Origin: Thozetella sp. PMI_491
Taxonomy: Eukaryota; Ascomycota; Sordariomycetes; Chaetosphaeriales; Chaetosphaeriaceae
NCBI GenBank assembly: GCA_021432635.1
Contig: MU270065.1
Coordinates: 124,001 to 188,000 of the forward strand
Reading direction: 5' to 3'
DNA length: 64,000 nucleotides
Part shown: positions 30,887 to 44,213 of the stretch, piece after piece
Position numbering within the stretch: the first letter of the stretch is position 1
Layout: each line of letters opens with the position of its first letter
The notes under the pieces: generated by a model
Database searches by the model: none
Seen by the model: only the letters and a program-made list of their open reading frames with translations
Told to the model about the DNA's origin: nothing
Made by a program: the position numbers and the translations under genes

Positions 30887-33790
30887 ATGACGGAGGCACA
30901 ACTTCCGACGCGGGTCGGGCTGGCCCTCAGCCCTGCCCGTTACCTCGTCGTCGTCGTCGTCATGCTAACGACGCCAGCCTTGGCGCAGTCTACCGCGAAC
31001 AAGACGAAGCTTAGTGACTTCTTCTGGCAATTGGCGGACCTAGAGAGCCATGCCCCCAGCGGGAATCCTTGGCTTGGTAACCAGAACTTCACCTACTGCT
31101 GCCTCAAGGCTGTCAACTACTCGATGACAGTCGAACAAGGACAGCTCGTACTCCTCAACGACTGGGTGGTGCTCAACAATGCATCGGACCTCATCAACGC
31201 GGACGACAGAGGCCAGTTCCCCTGCGGCGCCACCTTCAACGGCGACCCGCAAGGTGCCCCCATTGTCCAAGTCGACTACGAATGGCTGGCCAGAGAATGT
31301 CCCGGCTGGGAGAGGAGCAGCCAGGCGAACCTGAACACTTGGTTGCAGCCGCTTAGTGGCTTCTTGCTTCCCGCTGTCATCTTCTGCCTGTCGATTCCTC
31401 GTCGACGCAAGATCTATGTCTACAGGGCGCTCTTCGCCGCCGACATCTATGGCTACAGAGGCCTGGTTCCATCCATCCTCGGGGGGCTGGGCGCCATGCT
31501 CCTCGTCACCTTAGACACCATCATCTGGCTTTGCATATGCTTCGCCTTTTCTGGCCCTATGATCATTTGCGGGCTATATGAGGCGATGCTGGACAACCGG
31601 CTGCTTGAGTTCCTCAGGGTCAAGATACAAAACCGTAAGCTCTTCCTCCTGCGCCTCATGCTAGCAATCACTGACGCCATAATTGCCTCCAAGAGCGACT
31701 TACTCTTGATATGCGTTGCCGCCTCCTTATGATCGTCCTCATCGGCAACCTCGACCTCGCCGTAGACGAGCCTCGTGAGGACCGAGAACAGCCAATATCA
31801 GAACGGCCAGTATCAGAACGGCCGGTATCAGAACGGCCGGTTTCCGCTACATACACCGCGAGCCAAGATATCACTGTCACCTATCCATTCGAAAACAGGT
31901 CTGGTAGCGCTACGATCGAGCAAGAGGTGGGCCAAATTGAGCTCATCCATCAACCGGCACAGGGCCACTCTACTGGCCTAGCCATCCAAAACGTACCGTC
32001 GCATAGGCTGAGCCAAGATAACAATATTACACCCTCGATAGAAGGACTACAAAACGAGGGCGTGCCAGGAGGTGCACTGCATGGCATATCCTCTCGAGAA
32101 TCTCGCCCCCCAGTATACCCCCAAAGAGACGAGGATGTCGGCAACTATCGCGCCGTCCGCGTTTCCACGGCACACCTGCGGGCCTCACCATGGCGGCACA
32201 TGGAGCAGCTTCTATACCCCATCCGACTCTACGATGACGACAACGCTGCGCGGGATCTTTCGCCTCGACAGTGGCCGAAGTGCGTCGACAGCGTATTCCA
32301 GGGTCGCAGATTCGTGACGCACAAGACGAAGCGGCAGATAAACAAGACCAAGACTAGACTGCGGTCTATGCTCCATTGCCAGTACTCCTTCGGTTCTATC
32401 GTTGGCGCCCCCGTCATCTTTTTCCTCGGCGGTTTCGTCTTTGCTCTCGTACAGAGCCTACAGGCACTCGGCGACGAGGACACAGCTAACGGCCTGGCCT
32501 TTGGGCAATGGTATATGGTTGTGCCTCACATTTCCATTATATCGGCACTGCTCCTAGCCGGAAACAACCCCAACATCCTGGAGGGCGTCTTCGCCACCGA
32601 GCGCGACGAGCAGGGGGACGACATCGGCTTCCTGGGACTTCGGTTCGAATTAGCCTACCGGAGTTGTTACAAGGTATCGTGGCAGTGGCTCCGTGGCCAG
32701 AACAAGAGGCAGTGGATTAACAAGGTAGTGGAGACGTATGGCATCCGATGGGACGTTCGATATAAGGGCGACTTGCAGGTAGACAAGGATATGGAGGAGC
32801 TGGCATCTCTCGTGGCATTGACGCCGCTGGACTGGTTCCTGCTTCTGTCTTTAACCACACTTCTCCTTGGCGTCCCCATCGTCTTGGCATTCTTGACGGC
32901 GTTCTATACCCCTGAGGTTGGCCTATCTTGCCGCTCTCTGACCTTTCTCATCTATGCTATCGGTGAGTTCACCCAACTCGGCCTCTGGCTCTGGGCCTAC
33001 GCCGGCGCTCCTCCCCGTCACCAAGACGACGATCGGGAGCCCAGATGGACCGACTTCTTCAGGCGGGGGGGTTGGCTGGACAAGCGCGGCTTCTACCAGC
33101 CGGGTTCTACGTCATGGTTCCTTGGCAACCGCAAGAATCGTACTGTCAAGTCGGTCTGGAAGAACCTGATGGCAAACCCCGTCAAGGCCATCTTCACTCT
33201 GATTTACTGCTTCCTCGCCGGTGTTTTTGGCTTAGTCGCCGTTACAGCCGCCTTGGGCGGTACGCTGATGCAGCTCGTGGGCGTTTACAACTCAGATGTA
33301 TGCTACGTCACGGTTGAGTACTGGTTCCGAGACTTCAAAGACCGGCCCCGGGCGGTCATATCCACGAATTCAGCAGAGATGATCAAGAGTGCAAAACGTA
33401 AGTGGCGGCCCTCGGCGCAGAGCAACACACCGACAAGCAAGGTAACCTAACACTGCGTGCTTAGAGTATTGGACATCTTGTGCCATCACCGCCATAGTTT
33501 TCATGACTGTCGTTAGCTTCGCCGGGTGGTGGTATCAGAGACGCATGCGGGATATGTTTGCAGAGCGTACGTATGCGCCTTGTCCTCACACCCTGTCTCA
33601 AAGTGTGGAAACTAACGAGCTCTTGCCGTCCCCAGTGGTCAAAAGGATTTATCTTCCGGAAGACGAGACAGATAATCCTCAGCTGATCAGAGCAAACATT
33701 GAGGTGGTACCCGCATCGGCTCACTCCCCGGTTCCGCCTTCACTCCTCGCCCGCAGCCCACCGCTCCGGCCTGCAGTCCCGGCGCCGTAG
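30887..33790 (+). CDS. Uncharacterised multi-pass membrane protein, 902 residues
   Basis: Function unknown. Exons 30887-31634, 31694-33397, 33465-33566 and 33636-33790 sum to an exact codon multiple. The start MTEAQLPTRVGLALSPARYL precedes a signal-like hydrophobic stretch ending TTPALAQS. A Cys- and Asn-containing luminal loop with possible N-glycosylation sites (QNFTYCC, NYSM) follows, then clusters of membrane segments: SGFLLPAVIFCLSIP, GGLGAMLLVTLDTIIWLCI, SIVGAPVIFFLGGFVFALVQ, PLDWFLLLSLTTLLLGVPIV, AIFTLIYCFLAGVFGLVAV and AITAIVFMTVVSFAGWW, about ten in all. A hydrophilic region after the second cluster carries an ERPVS repeat. The 59-nt first intron (GTAAGC donor, CCAAG acceptor) is inferred because reading through meets a stop at 31730 while the downstream frame continues. 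Similar orphan families are common in filamentous ascomycetes. Confidence 0.75.
31793..31841 (+). repeat. 15-bp in-frame minisatellite encoding ERPVS units
   Basis: Three near-perfect 15-bp units (core CCRRTATCAGAACGG) plus a partial unit lie inside the orphan membrane protein gene and encode SERPVSERPVSERPVS. Unit length is a multiple of three, so copy-number changes would keep the frame. Confidence 0.9.
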
Positions 33791-36700
33791 ATGCGAGACA
33801 TTAGATACTGCACTTATCCTTTTTCGAGTTTAGCTCGCGACATACACCTCTCCTCCATGTAGATGATCAGTAATCGTTAATTCAACCTTGTTCACTTTCC
33901 AAGGCGCCGCCGCCGCACGTCTCAACTGTAGCCCTCGTGGCGACGGCTGATCGCTACTTCGGATGGGCGATCGCCGCGTCCTGAATCAAAGAAAGCGATC
34001 GATGCTTCTTCCAACGCAGAATGCGGTCTGCTGCATCCGCCACAACTCTCTCTGCGCTGCGGCCAAAGTCAATAGACGCCGCCATGTACCCAGGACTTGT
34101 GATATAACGCATAGAGCCCATAATAGCAACATGACAGCACGCTCGCATCACCAGAGCGAATATGAGATGTGGCCCGCAATAAGACATTGTGACTGGCGTA
34201 GATAATCAACTTTGATAATAATGTGATATATTTGGGCGCCCTCAGCGCCTTGTTTACATGAAAAGGGGGCCCTAAGGGGGCCGGAAGTGGACCCGGAAGA
34301 CAGCCGATGCCCTAGCCGGGAGGGAGGGCGACGCCATGAGATCATGTCTCGCAGAGAGCTGCATGCCCGAGCACAAAATATCCTCAATAGTCGTCTTCAT
34401 TGCAGCTGTTGGCGTCCGGTATATCATTGGTAGACGGAAGCGGTTCCGAATTCGAAGCGGGGAGACCATCTCGTCCTGACAAAATAGCAACATAGGAAGC
34501 CTCCGAATCTCTGTCTCTCGCACCGTCCAACAGATTGCCGAGGTCCGAGCAGGCATTTTACTTCCGGTAGCTAGTCTGTTGGCCTCCCTGGTGGTTCTCT
34601 CGTCTGCCTCATCCCCGTGTTTCTCGGCGTCAGATTTGTGCCCTGATCGGCTGGTCAAAAAAGGATCAGATCCGATTCCGCCGTCGAGTCTCGGCGCCAG
34701 TTGCGGCTAAGACCTCGATGAAGTCTCAGGCCGACATTGGCTCTGTGGAGCGCTAGTGGCCGCGGTTTCAGGGCAGGAAAACGGGGCACACAGAAATGAG
34801 GGCGAGACATGGCTGGTGGGTGGCCAGGAGAAACGCCCGTAGAGGTTGAGGGGACGGGCAGCGGCGGTGCCACGGTTGTGCGTGCGGCGAGACCATGACT
34901 TGGGTCAACAATGGGTACGACACATTGCTCGGGCGCCTCACTGCAGACCGTCGGAGATGCGTGGAAACCACACGAGGCTGAGGCACTGTGGCAACTGTCC
35001 AGGGAGGAAACAGAGAAGTGGAAAACGTGGAAGAGCGTAGGCGAGTGACCCAGAGCAACTTTCACCGGCCCTAGACTCTGATACAACTTCACTTCTAGGC
35101 GATTACCTCTACGACTGAGACGGATTTACCTGTGCCAGGAGCAACATTGGAGAACCTAGATCCAAAAGAGGATCTAACCCGGCCCGAACAGAGGTCTCAG
35201 GGAAGCTGGGCTCTCAGATACGAGTCGAAGACACCACCGACCTTTCAAAGAGGTCCAGCGCAATGGCAAACCGCCGCTGCAGGCTAGGTTCTAAGCCGAC
35301 CGGCCGCCATTCCCGGCCCGGTTGCGACAGTATTGGCTGCGCTATCGACTGCCAAAGGAAGGCCTGGAAGTGTCCAGCGCAGAGTCATGCTGCCCATCAA
35401 GTTGGTAAGCATGCGATAAGCAAGGAGCGCGAGCGACCTGCTTCTTTTATCCCCTCGCCTGCGGCCACGTCGCGGAAGGACTCGTGCACGCCTTCGGCTT
35501 TTCTTTCCTCCTCCCCGGGCGCAGACTACATCGGGGAGGGGCCTTGTCACCGATGTTATCGTGACACGTAGACCCGGCGCGTGTATCTCAGACATGCCGT
35601 ACGCCTCTCGTAACGAGAGAGCGGTCGGCGCAAACACAAGGACGGCGATCGAGGGGCCACGGCAAGACCCGGCTCTATTGCGTGTCACTTTCTTTGTGTG
35701 TGTAGCTTCACCTCGGCGTGTGGGTGAGACAACCGAGTATCTCGCCTTCCCCAGCCAAGCGAGCTTGACCGTTCAAGTCCCCGGCGAGGCGACGCGCGGT
35801 GGATACTCAAAGACCCAAGACTGTTGGCCGGCGGCGCCTCGGATGGGGGGTTGCCGCGCAAATTGAGTCTTAGCCCGCGGCCACGAGGACGTACAGTACG
35901 GAGACGTCGGGATACCCTCGTCTGTTCGGTCGTTATATGCAGGGCGGTGTGACTAGACGGCTGCGAATGAGCCTGGGTTACACCGAGAGTGCAACTGAGA
36001 CGCCGTGAGCGCCACAGGCGTAAACCCACCCAGCCCACTGGACGCTTCCTAATGACGAGGGTAGGGAAGCTCCCGGTACTTTGGGAGGGGATCTGCGATG
36101 CATTTGGCGGCCTGGCGGCCCATGGTCCCAGGGGTTGGTGCGCTTGCGTGCTTCGTGTCGTGCAGTTGCACTTGTACGGCTTGACGGCCTGCCCCGGCCA
36201 GACGCAGGCACGCTAGATGGAATATGTCGAGACGAATGGGGGAAGTGGCTGATGATCTGAAAGGCATGGGGGAGCAAGACGCGTGAGTTGCCAGGAGTCT
36301 CGCCAGGCAGCTGTGTGTGCGGTGGGCGAGGAAGGGGGAGCGAAGAAAAAAGCAACGACAGGCTAGTCCCAGCCGTGCCTCCAGAACCCACCGCAGAGCG
36401 GCCTGCATGATGGTCGCGGTCTAGGAAGAAGCAAGTCTCGCATTTCGTCTGCTGGCTCTCCCGGCGTATCACTCTGCCCCAGCTTCCAGCCCATGCCCGC
36501 GGAGTCATGTAGGGGTGCTCGGAGGGCTTTCTGCGTGCCCTCCAGCTGAGGGTTTCCTGGCTGGGAAGGCGCAACGAGGGGCCGGAAAGCGCCGTCAGGC
36601 ACGGAAGCCGTCACGACAAACAACACCCAGCCCTCGGGACCTGCAAGCTAGGCAGGCGCGGATGCGGAGCCGCGCTTTTCATCAGAGTCTGAAACAGCGA

Positions 36701-38821
36701 AACATTCTCTCCCTCCCAACGCCGAAGAATGATGTCGAGGACGGGCTCTAGGCAATAGGCGGTGCAAAGTCTTGGGTATAGTACCGCCGCCTTGCATCGG
36801 CCCTTTCGTCACTCCATTCCCATCGGGGCGGTTCGCTTCGCCCTTTCCTTGTCCCTGTGCCCGAGTCTTCGTTTTCCTTCCCGTGTCGTCGATCCAACCA
36901 GCGGGGAGCAACCTGCAGGTGGAGATCTAGATTTTACCCAAACCGTCCTGGCTGCGCAAACCGGAGTGGTACACAACGTGACAATCATCATGCTGGCACC
37001 CGGGTCAGGCAGACCGATCAGCCGGCCTGAGATTGCGGCTTTCTGGCTGGCGCCACCGAGCCGCTGCCATTGTTGGTAGCCGGCTGCTGCATAAACTGCG
37101 GGACTCGATACTGTGCTAAGTGCGTCCCTGGGAAGAAGCCCCCCCCGGGAAGGTGGTCCGCGGCTAGGAGTCTTCCCGCCCCATTGTTTACTGTGGTCGA
37201 GGCCCCCGGGCGTTGGCCGGCCGCACCGGGGCTGAGCCATGAAAGGGATTGGGGGTTTCAGCGGAGCGATTTCTTAGGGGCCGTCACAGGGCCGCCCGGT
37301 CAGCCTGGGCCTGTAAGAGTCGGCTTTGAACGCCATTGCCACTTACCCACCCGCTTATCTATCAATGGAGGCAGACTTCGGCCCCCCGCTGCGAGGGCGA
37401 CGATAGGCTCCAGGCAAAATGGTAGACAAAGGAATGGGGAGAAGATCTGAACGCGGGCGGAGCTAGAGACGGAGCTTCTCGACGTAGGGGCGAGCCCAGG
37501 CCGGGGCCGGGGCCACGCCGGCTTTTGTGAAAGGGAACACAGAGGAACGCATCTCCAGGCTCTGAACTAACTGGTACAGTACGTACGATACGGTACGTGC
37601 AGCTAATAGGCTAGCTGAGGAAGGGGCCAGGAGGGAGCACCACCACCACCGCAGCAGAGTGCTACACATAGTCTATAGCCCATCTAGACATATCTGGACA
37701 GGTCTCTGCTACTCGGCAAGCAGTATCCAGCCCGCTGTGCCGCGTGCTTTGGCATGCCTCTCCCAAGTTTCGACCCGTGAGCGAGACATCATCCAGTCTG
37801 TCGGTCGTGTTGGTTCCACACCAGACTGAGACTTGGCCCAAGGCCAAAATCCGGCTCCTCGTCGCTGGGAAACCCACAGAGAAAAGAAAGGGAGGAGAGC
37901 GTGTGGGAAGAAAAATGTGATATGTGACCAGGCTAGGGCGGCTCTCAGCGCCACCCGCGAGAGCCCAAATGCGTGGGCTCAAAGAGCCATGGTTATTTCT
38001 CTGTGATCGACAGCTAGCCTCTCTTTTCTTCACGTCCCGAAAACAGTCCGTTGTCTTTCGGGGTGGGGGGGAAGGAGCTGGAGTCTCCAAAAGATCACCA
38101 GTAGCACGACCAACCCATGACGTCGGTGGAGCTTTAGACCGGAACGGGCAGGCGAAGCCGCCATCCTCGACGACGGTTGGAAATGGCGGAGAACGCGCGG
38201 AGCGAGATGGGATCGCGCGAGGCAGCGCGCCGCCCACTGGCCTAATCGTTTGAGACTAGGCTACCGAATGGTACAGACGGAGGAATTAGTAGTACGAAGT
38301 AGTACGTGCCCGAAGCCGCACCCCAGGGATCCCCATGTATTGAAAAGAGGAATGTCATCCGGTTCGCTGCTGCGGGAGAGAGGGCCAAGCTCATGGCCTT
38401 TCATGCCCCGTCGCTATTATTACACATTGGGAGGCGTGGCCCGGCGCTTCAGCTGCCGGCCGCTAGGCCTCGGAGTATGGGGGCCGAGGTCACTCATTCA
38501 AGGACCAGCCCGCGACTTTTGGTGGTGGCTGCTGGGGGGGAAGGGTGCCTAAGCTGGGAGCTGTCGCCGATAGTGGTCGTTGGTGCCGTGCATGGGATTT
38601 GCACACCGGGGGGGCCATGGAAGGAGAGGGAGAGGAGGGAGGGGGCAGGGAGGGGCGAAAACTACCCGCAACCGTATGCTATGTCTGTGACACTCAGCAT
38701 CCGACGAACTCTTTCTCTTTTTGCATCTCGAAAAGAACCTCGCCCCGCGTCTGTCCTCAACCGGGGATTGCGGTGGAGGGTGACAGGGGAGAGACACTTG
38801 GACCACGGAGAAAGGTTAAAA

Positions 38822-38979
38822 GGGGGGGGGGGGGGGGGGGNNNNNNNNNNNNNNNNNNNNNNNNNNNNNNNNNNNNNNNNNNNNNNNNNNNNNNNNNNNN
38901 NNNNNNNNNNNNNNNNNNNNNNNNNNNNNNNNNNNNNNNNNNNNNNNNNNNNNNNNNNNNNNNNNNNNNNNNNNNGGGG
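38822..38979. other. Assembly gap (135 N) within a poly-G tract
   Basis: Nineteen G at 38822-38840, N from 38841 to 38975, then GGGG. The true length and sequence are unknown; sequencing failure in a G homopolymer is the likely cause. Translations across it are meaningless. Confidence 0.95.
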
Positions 38980-40024
38980 AGGGAGCAGAGCAAAAGCCTC
39001 CCCTGGCTTGCCTCACATGCTGGAGTCGAGATACCCGATGGCCAGCGGGGGGGCGTAGGGTGTATAATGAACGATGCCAGGGTGGTTTCTCAAATTCCCT
39101 CTCAATCTTTCATGCAGTGATCGGCGTGCCTGCGGCTCCGTACCTTGGGCCTGCTGGTTTCGGGACACCCTCGCTGACCCGCAGGCTGCGATGCCGACAT
39201 GCACTGGTGCCCTCGTCCCATGGAACAGAAGACAGGATCGTTGGCCCCGGAAAAGGCATTTTGGTGGTACGGGCGGTACGGGACTGTAGGAAAAGCCCCG
39301 GGGGGAGGGGGGGCGGAATGCGGGCGATTTGGGAGTGGTACTTTACAGGCCAAACGCATACAAAAAACGAAACCACCGTTCGGGAGCAGCTCTGTATGCA
39401 CACTACGGAGGTTGGGCAAAGCTACGGAGCACTAGGCTGCTAATCACCACGTTTCTGGCCAGTTCGCCGTCTGTCCTCAGCGGTTCGCCCCCCTCCCGGG
39501 CCTTTCTCCGTCCCTATCCCTGGGCAATACTACTCCCATGCTCCATACTGAGTGGGCTCGATTTGGAATTTGCACACTGCTCCCCGCTCAATAGCCACGA
39601 GCCACGAACATGGCGGAGACTTGGCGCGACTAGGAGTCGCGATGCCCTCGTGGATAGTCGTCCGTGCACGGTAACCGGGAGCCCTCCCCACTGGTCGGAC
39701 CGCCTTTCCAGGGGAGGCGGGGGGAGGGGTGGAAGAGCGGGTTGATCCTCGTGCTCACCCGTGGATATTTCGCCGAGCGAGATTGCACCAGAGAAAAAAA
39801 AGTTAATTGACCCCCGGCGCTGGTCGGTGCTTGACACGGGTACATAGGTACGACAGTCCGTATATGAGACCTTGCCCACGTTCACACCGGCTGGATATGG
39901 GGCGCGTCCCAAGTCGTCCCCCCTTGACTGGAAGGGAGATTGAACCCCCGAAGAAGCCTCCCGATCGATGCCCTAAATACAAGGTGGTAGATCCGCGCTC
40001 CGCATAGCGGTGATTTTAAGAAGA

Positions 40025-40048
40025 GGGGGGGGGGGGGGGGGGGGGGGG
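40025..40048. repeat. 24-nt poly-G tract
   Basis: An uninterrupted G run, directly visible. It is one of several in this gene-free interval. Confidence 0.95.
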
Positions 40049-40734
40049 CGCCATACATAGCCCATGGCCACCTACCGGGTCCGGGACGAGGCCAAAGTAA
40101 GCGAGCGATGGATAATGCCCCCCCTGTCTTGGGCAGCCTATGCATCAAGCACAGCAGGAATAGGGGACCTGCCGTGCACTCGCCTCCCGCGTAGCGACCA
40201 TGCTCTAGATCGCGGCAGCTATACAAGCGCATGAAATATTAATACCACAAAAAGCATTCATCGCACCACCGGCACTCCGGATCACAGACGGGATGGCTTC
40301 CCCCCAGGCTTTCTCGTCCCGACCGTCGGTGACGATCGCGGTGAAGGGCAGGCTGCCATCCGATGTAGGCCAGGGGAGACTGCTCATGCATCGCTGTGCC
40401 GGAATCCTACCCCTTGGCCTCTTCCAGAAGGCAGATCCGGAGAAAGGCGTGAGGGCCCTGAGAGGTCCTGTAAAGGCCAGCGCGCTCACACGCACACACG
40501 TGGAATCTGGTCCGTTCGGGGCTAATACCCTGCAATGGCATTCTGTTGCGCCTCCCCATCCCGTCTCACGCCGCACGTTGTGTGTGGCCGAGCGAAGACG
40601 TAGTACGCGAAGCTAAGGTCCCCACCGCATGCACTTGTGCCACAGTAGTGCCCTCAACGGCGCGCACATCTTGGGATGCACACGCCCAGAGGGCCATGGC
40701 ATTTTGCCTTCTACGCGCTGGCCGGCTCCCTTGT

Positions 40735-40748
40735 CCCCCCCCCCCCCC
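40735..40748. repeat. 14-nt poly-C tract
   Basis: An uninterrupted C run, directly visible, followed by a further C/T-rich patch. Confidence 0.9.
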
Positions 40749-41776
40749 TTCCCCCCTTAGATCACGGTAGCAGTTGTGGGGCACGGAGAAATCTGCTCAC
40801 GAGTCGGACGGCTGAGAGGGATTGGGCGCTTGGCGGCTGCTGAGATTTCCTGTTCCTGGGAGGACGCTCCTGCGGCGGCCACCGAAACCTGTCGGGAAGA
40901 AGATCAGAGGGAACTCCCTAGCCACCGCCGGCGGCCCAGCAGGATGATGCAACTGCGCACGATGGCCCGGGTGGCCTGTGAGAGAAAAGGAAAGAAAATT
41001 GAGTGAAGGAGCGGTGGTACATGATGCACGCCGAGGTGAAGCGCTTGATAGCAATGGGGCAGCCTTTTTTTTTTCTTCTCCTTCTGGCTTACCCCCCCCC
41101 TTGGTTGGGCTACACGTGTACTGTACATACGTGTGCACTGTAATTGGGTGCGAAAAAGCGAAAGGCCGGAAGGGGTTGGGCAGGTGGCATCGCACTAGAT
41201 GGGTGGCCGACAGGCTAAAACAGACCATGGCAGTACGTGCAGAAGCCCCCTCGGCGTCGCAAGCGTGCATCCGTGGAGGCTTGCCTTCCGATGAACTCTG
41301 CCGATGACCAGTTCGGAGCGCACGGTGGTAGCGAGCGAAGCGAATCCCACGAGCGGCGTGCTCGAAGAGGGGAGGGGAGGGAGCCTGGTAGATTTCCGAG
41401 TTACATCACATTTGAAGCGACAGCACGCCCCCGGTGTGCAGACCCCCCTAGCCAGATGTAAGAACGAAACTCTCTGGTGGCCTGCTTTGGCTTGCTAGTT
41501 TTGCCAGCTTTGCCAGCTTTACCAGCTCGCCTGCCAACCTGCTTGCCAGCTCGTCCCAGTCTGCACGCGCACTGGGCTGCTCCCCAAACTCTTTCATCAG
41601 CGAATGCACACTACGCAGCCACTTCCATGGTGTATCCGGCCGCTCATTGGCCGACCCGTCATTTTGTGTGGGCGGGCGAGCGTGAGCTCGCGTGGTGGTG
41701 GGGGGGAGGGCGGAAGGGCGAGCGCGGCTGCACGACTGGCCCCTTCTTTCGCTGCACTAGTAATCTTCAAGATGCT

Positions 41777-41792
41777 CCCCCCCCCCCCCCCC
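41777..41792. repeat. 16-nt poly-C tract
   Basis: An uninterrupted C run, directly visible, followed by A and CCCC. Confidence 0.9.
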
Positions 41793-42223
41793 ACCCCGTT
41801 CCATACTGTACCCCCTCAGGCTTAGGGCCCTCACATGGTAGGTTGCTTCGTCTCTTGGAGGCTGGCCGTCGGACGAGATTTGGCAGGCTATCCGGGGGGG
41901 TACGGAGCGGTGCAATGTTAGTTGGTGCTACCGTGGCATCAGAGCTACTAATTTTTTTTTTCCCTCTCTTATTCCCGTCCCTATCCATGGTGAATAGTAC
42001 TAGGAAGAGCCCGGATTTGCCCTTCGAGGAGGAGGCTCGAAGGATGGAACGCGTACATGGGAGGCTCGTGGCGGCTGGAGCATGTCCATCTGCACAAATA
42101 CTGAGATGCAATGTCGGCCTGCTCACGCTAGGATCAACTGGACGCTCTCCTGCATCGAGCTATGTCTGTATGCGTACTACCAAGTGTGGTGGCCCCCCTC
42201 CCCCTGTATCGACGCCATAAGCA

Positions 42224-42245
42224 GGGGGGGGGGGGGGGGGGGGGG
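42224..42245. repeat. 22-nt poly-G tract
   Basis: An uninterrupted G run, directly visible. Confidence 0.95.
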
Positions 42246-44195
42246 TGCCCCAATTGGCAGCCGGCAGTAGACACCGGACCAGGCCAGCCAGTGGCCTGTC
42301 AAAACAGCGAGCATAGATGCTCGAGATGGTGCATTGAGGTGAGCGTCACGGAAGGACAAAGGCATCGCAGAAGATTGGATACGCCCTAGGCGGTCCGAGG
42401 ACACTTTGCTGTAGACACCCTCCCCTTGCTGCGTTGAAGCAGTCGCCGGGAAACTGCCGGCACCAAGAGCTCCAGAAAGCCTTCCCCCTCGCAGCCTCCC
42501 CGCCCACTCGCACGCATCGACCTCGCAGCTGCGGTGGACCTCACGTGGCAGAGCTACCATTGACGGGTCGATCCTCCCTTGCAGGAGGGGGCCATTGTAC
42601 CGGCTCTTACAAGCGCCGCCTTCGTCGACTCCCACCAGGGAAAGGATCACAAGCCGCGAGCAAAGGCGTAAAAAAAAAAATTGGGACGGAGGGGGGCTGT
42701 TCAAAATTGGCTGCTGCGTGGTCATCCGGGCCAGTTTCTCACCGTGAGGCACCTGCAGATGGCCAACACGCCGCGGAGCCAGAACATCGTCATCCCGGTG
42801 GCGAGGACGTGCTTTCCTCCGCGGTCGGGCGCAGTCTCACGAGATACTTGCTCTTGCTGAATTGAGCATGTCGCCTCTGGACGGAGCGCCCCCCGGGAGT
42901 TGAAAGTGCAATGCATCGGACGTCGAAGGGGAGGGCGCATGTAACCTGTAACCGCAACCGCAACCGCAGCAGCTCGTGATGTTAATATGGGCGCCTGCCG
43001 TGCCACTGGTAGAAATAAAGTGGCCAGGCCCGCGACTGCAAACCTGTCTATTCCTCGTGGCTAATGATTAACCGAGCGTCGCCGCCCGCGCCGTCGACCG
43101 CTCCGAAGAGGCCAACACGGAAGGTCCTGAAAAGCCTCTTCCCAAGGGGAGGTGACCTCAGCGCAGGAAAGCTATTTTTGTGGTCCGCTGGAGGAGGCCA
43201 GCCATCCCTCTCTGCTGTCTACCTTCCTCTCCCTCCTTCTCTCTTTCTCCTCGGGTAATCACAGCAAGGCGGCGTACCGTACAGAATAGGGACGCACGGC
43301 ACTGCGTCGAACAAAAAGTCAACCTGAAGGAGGGATGTGCTTTCTCGACACCCTCGAGCCCCCACCCGGGCCAGGCCAACAAACCTTGGAAGGTTCGCGC
43401 GGCCCATTGCCTCCACGTTGCACGGGGAGAGTGCCAGAGGCGGCCGCGGCGTACAGGGACATTGGAGGACTTGTGGCCCAGGCGAGCCTGGCCAAAGTGG
43501 ATGCGGGCTGGTTCAACATGGGCCAAAGACGACTAGGGGGGCTCTACCTTTGCTCCTAACATCTAATGGCGGCTGTGGCCGGGGGAGCACCCACGTGTCG
43601 TTGCTATCGAGGCCCGCAGTACCCACCGCCCACGGCTGGGCCGAGCGCTTGGAATGGACGTGCTTGAAGTACGAGAGGGCGAGAGGGCGGGTCTTGTGCG
43701 CCTTCCCTTTTCGTCTAGCTCGTTAGTCGCCTTCGTACCAGCCCTCTCACCTTCCTGTACCCACCCCCGGAAGATCGAATGAGACAGTGTCGGGGGGCAT
43801 CTCGGTGGCGGTCCCGTCCAAGTACTGCGACCTTGACATGCGCTGGGCATGTGGCTGCAGAACGGTCTGTCTGCTAGACCAGGCCCTGCTGTAGGGATTC
43901 CCTACCTTGAATCCTTCCCACTGGAGCCCGGGGGCTGCGAGCCAAGGGCTGCCGCTACTACGTACAGGCCGGGACCCCCCCTTCCTTCCCTCCCCCCCCA
44001 AATGTTCAATGCCAGAGGGTGAGTCCAAACCCTTTCCCAACGAGCCACCCCTCTACACCCCCAAGCTCCACTGTGCAGCGCTGGGTTCTTTCAAAAACGT
44101 GCTATCCCGTCCTCGCGCCCCATCTTCCCTCGCGCCCTACTGGCCTGCCTTTTTTTGCACCCTCCCCCCCCCAGCCCAGCCGCAGGTCCAGTCTG

Positions 44196-44213
44196 ACTGT
44201 CTGTCTGTCTGTC
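44196..44213 (+). repeat. TGTC/CTGT tetranucleotide microsatellite
   Basis: About four units of CTGT within the pyrimidine-rich DNA that probably forms the leader of the bHLH gene. Confidence 0.75.

Noticed and set aside
38306-39120. Open frames spanning the N gap
   Set aside because: They include a run of unknown residues from the gap, so length and frame are meaningless.
34272-43850. Numerous 100-250-codon frames in the gene desert
   Set aside because: Present on both strands at density expected for GC-rich noncoding DNA; Arg/Pro/Gly-rich without motifs or splice-linked continuation.
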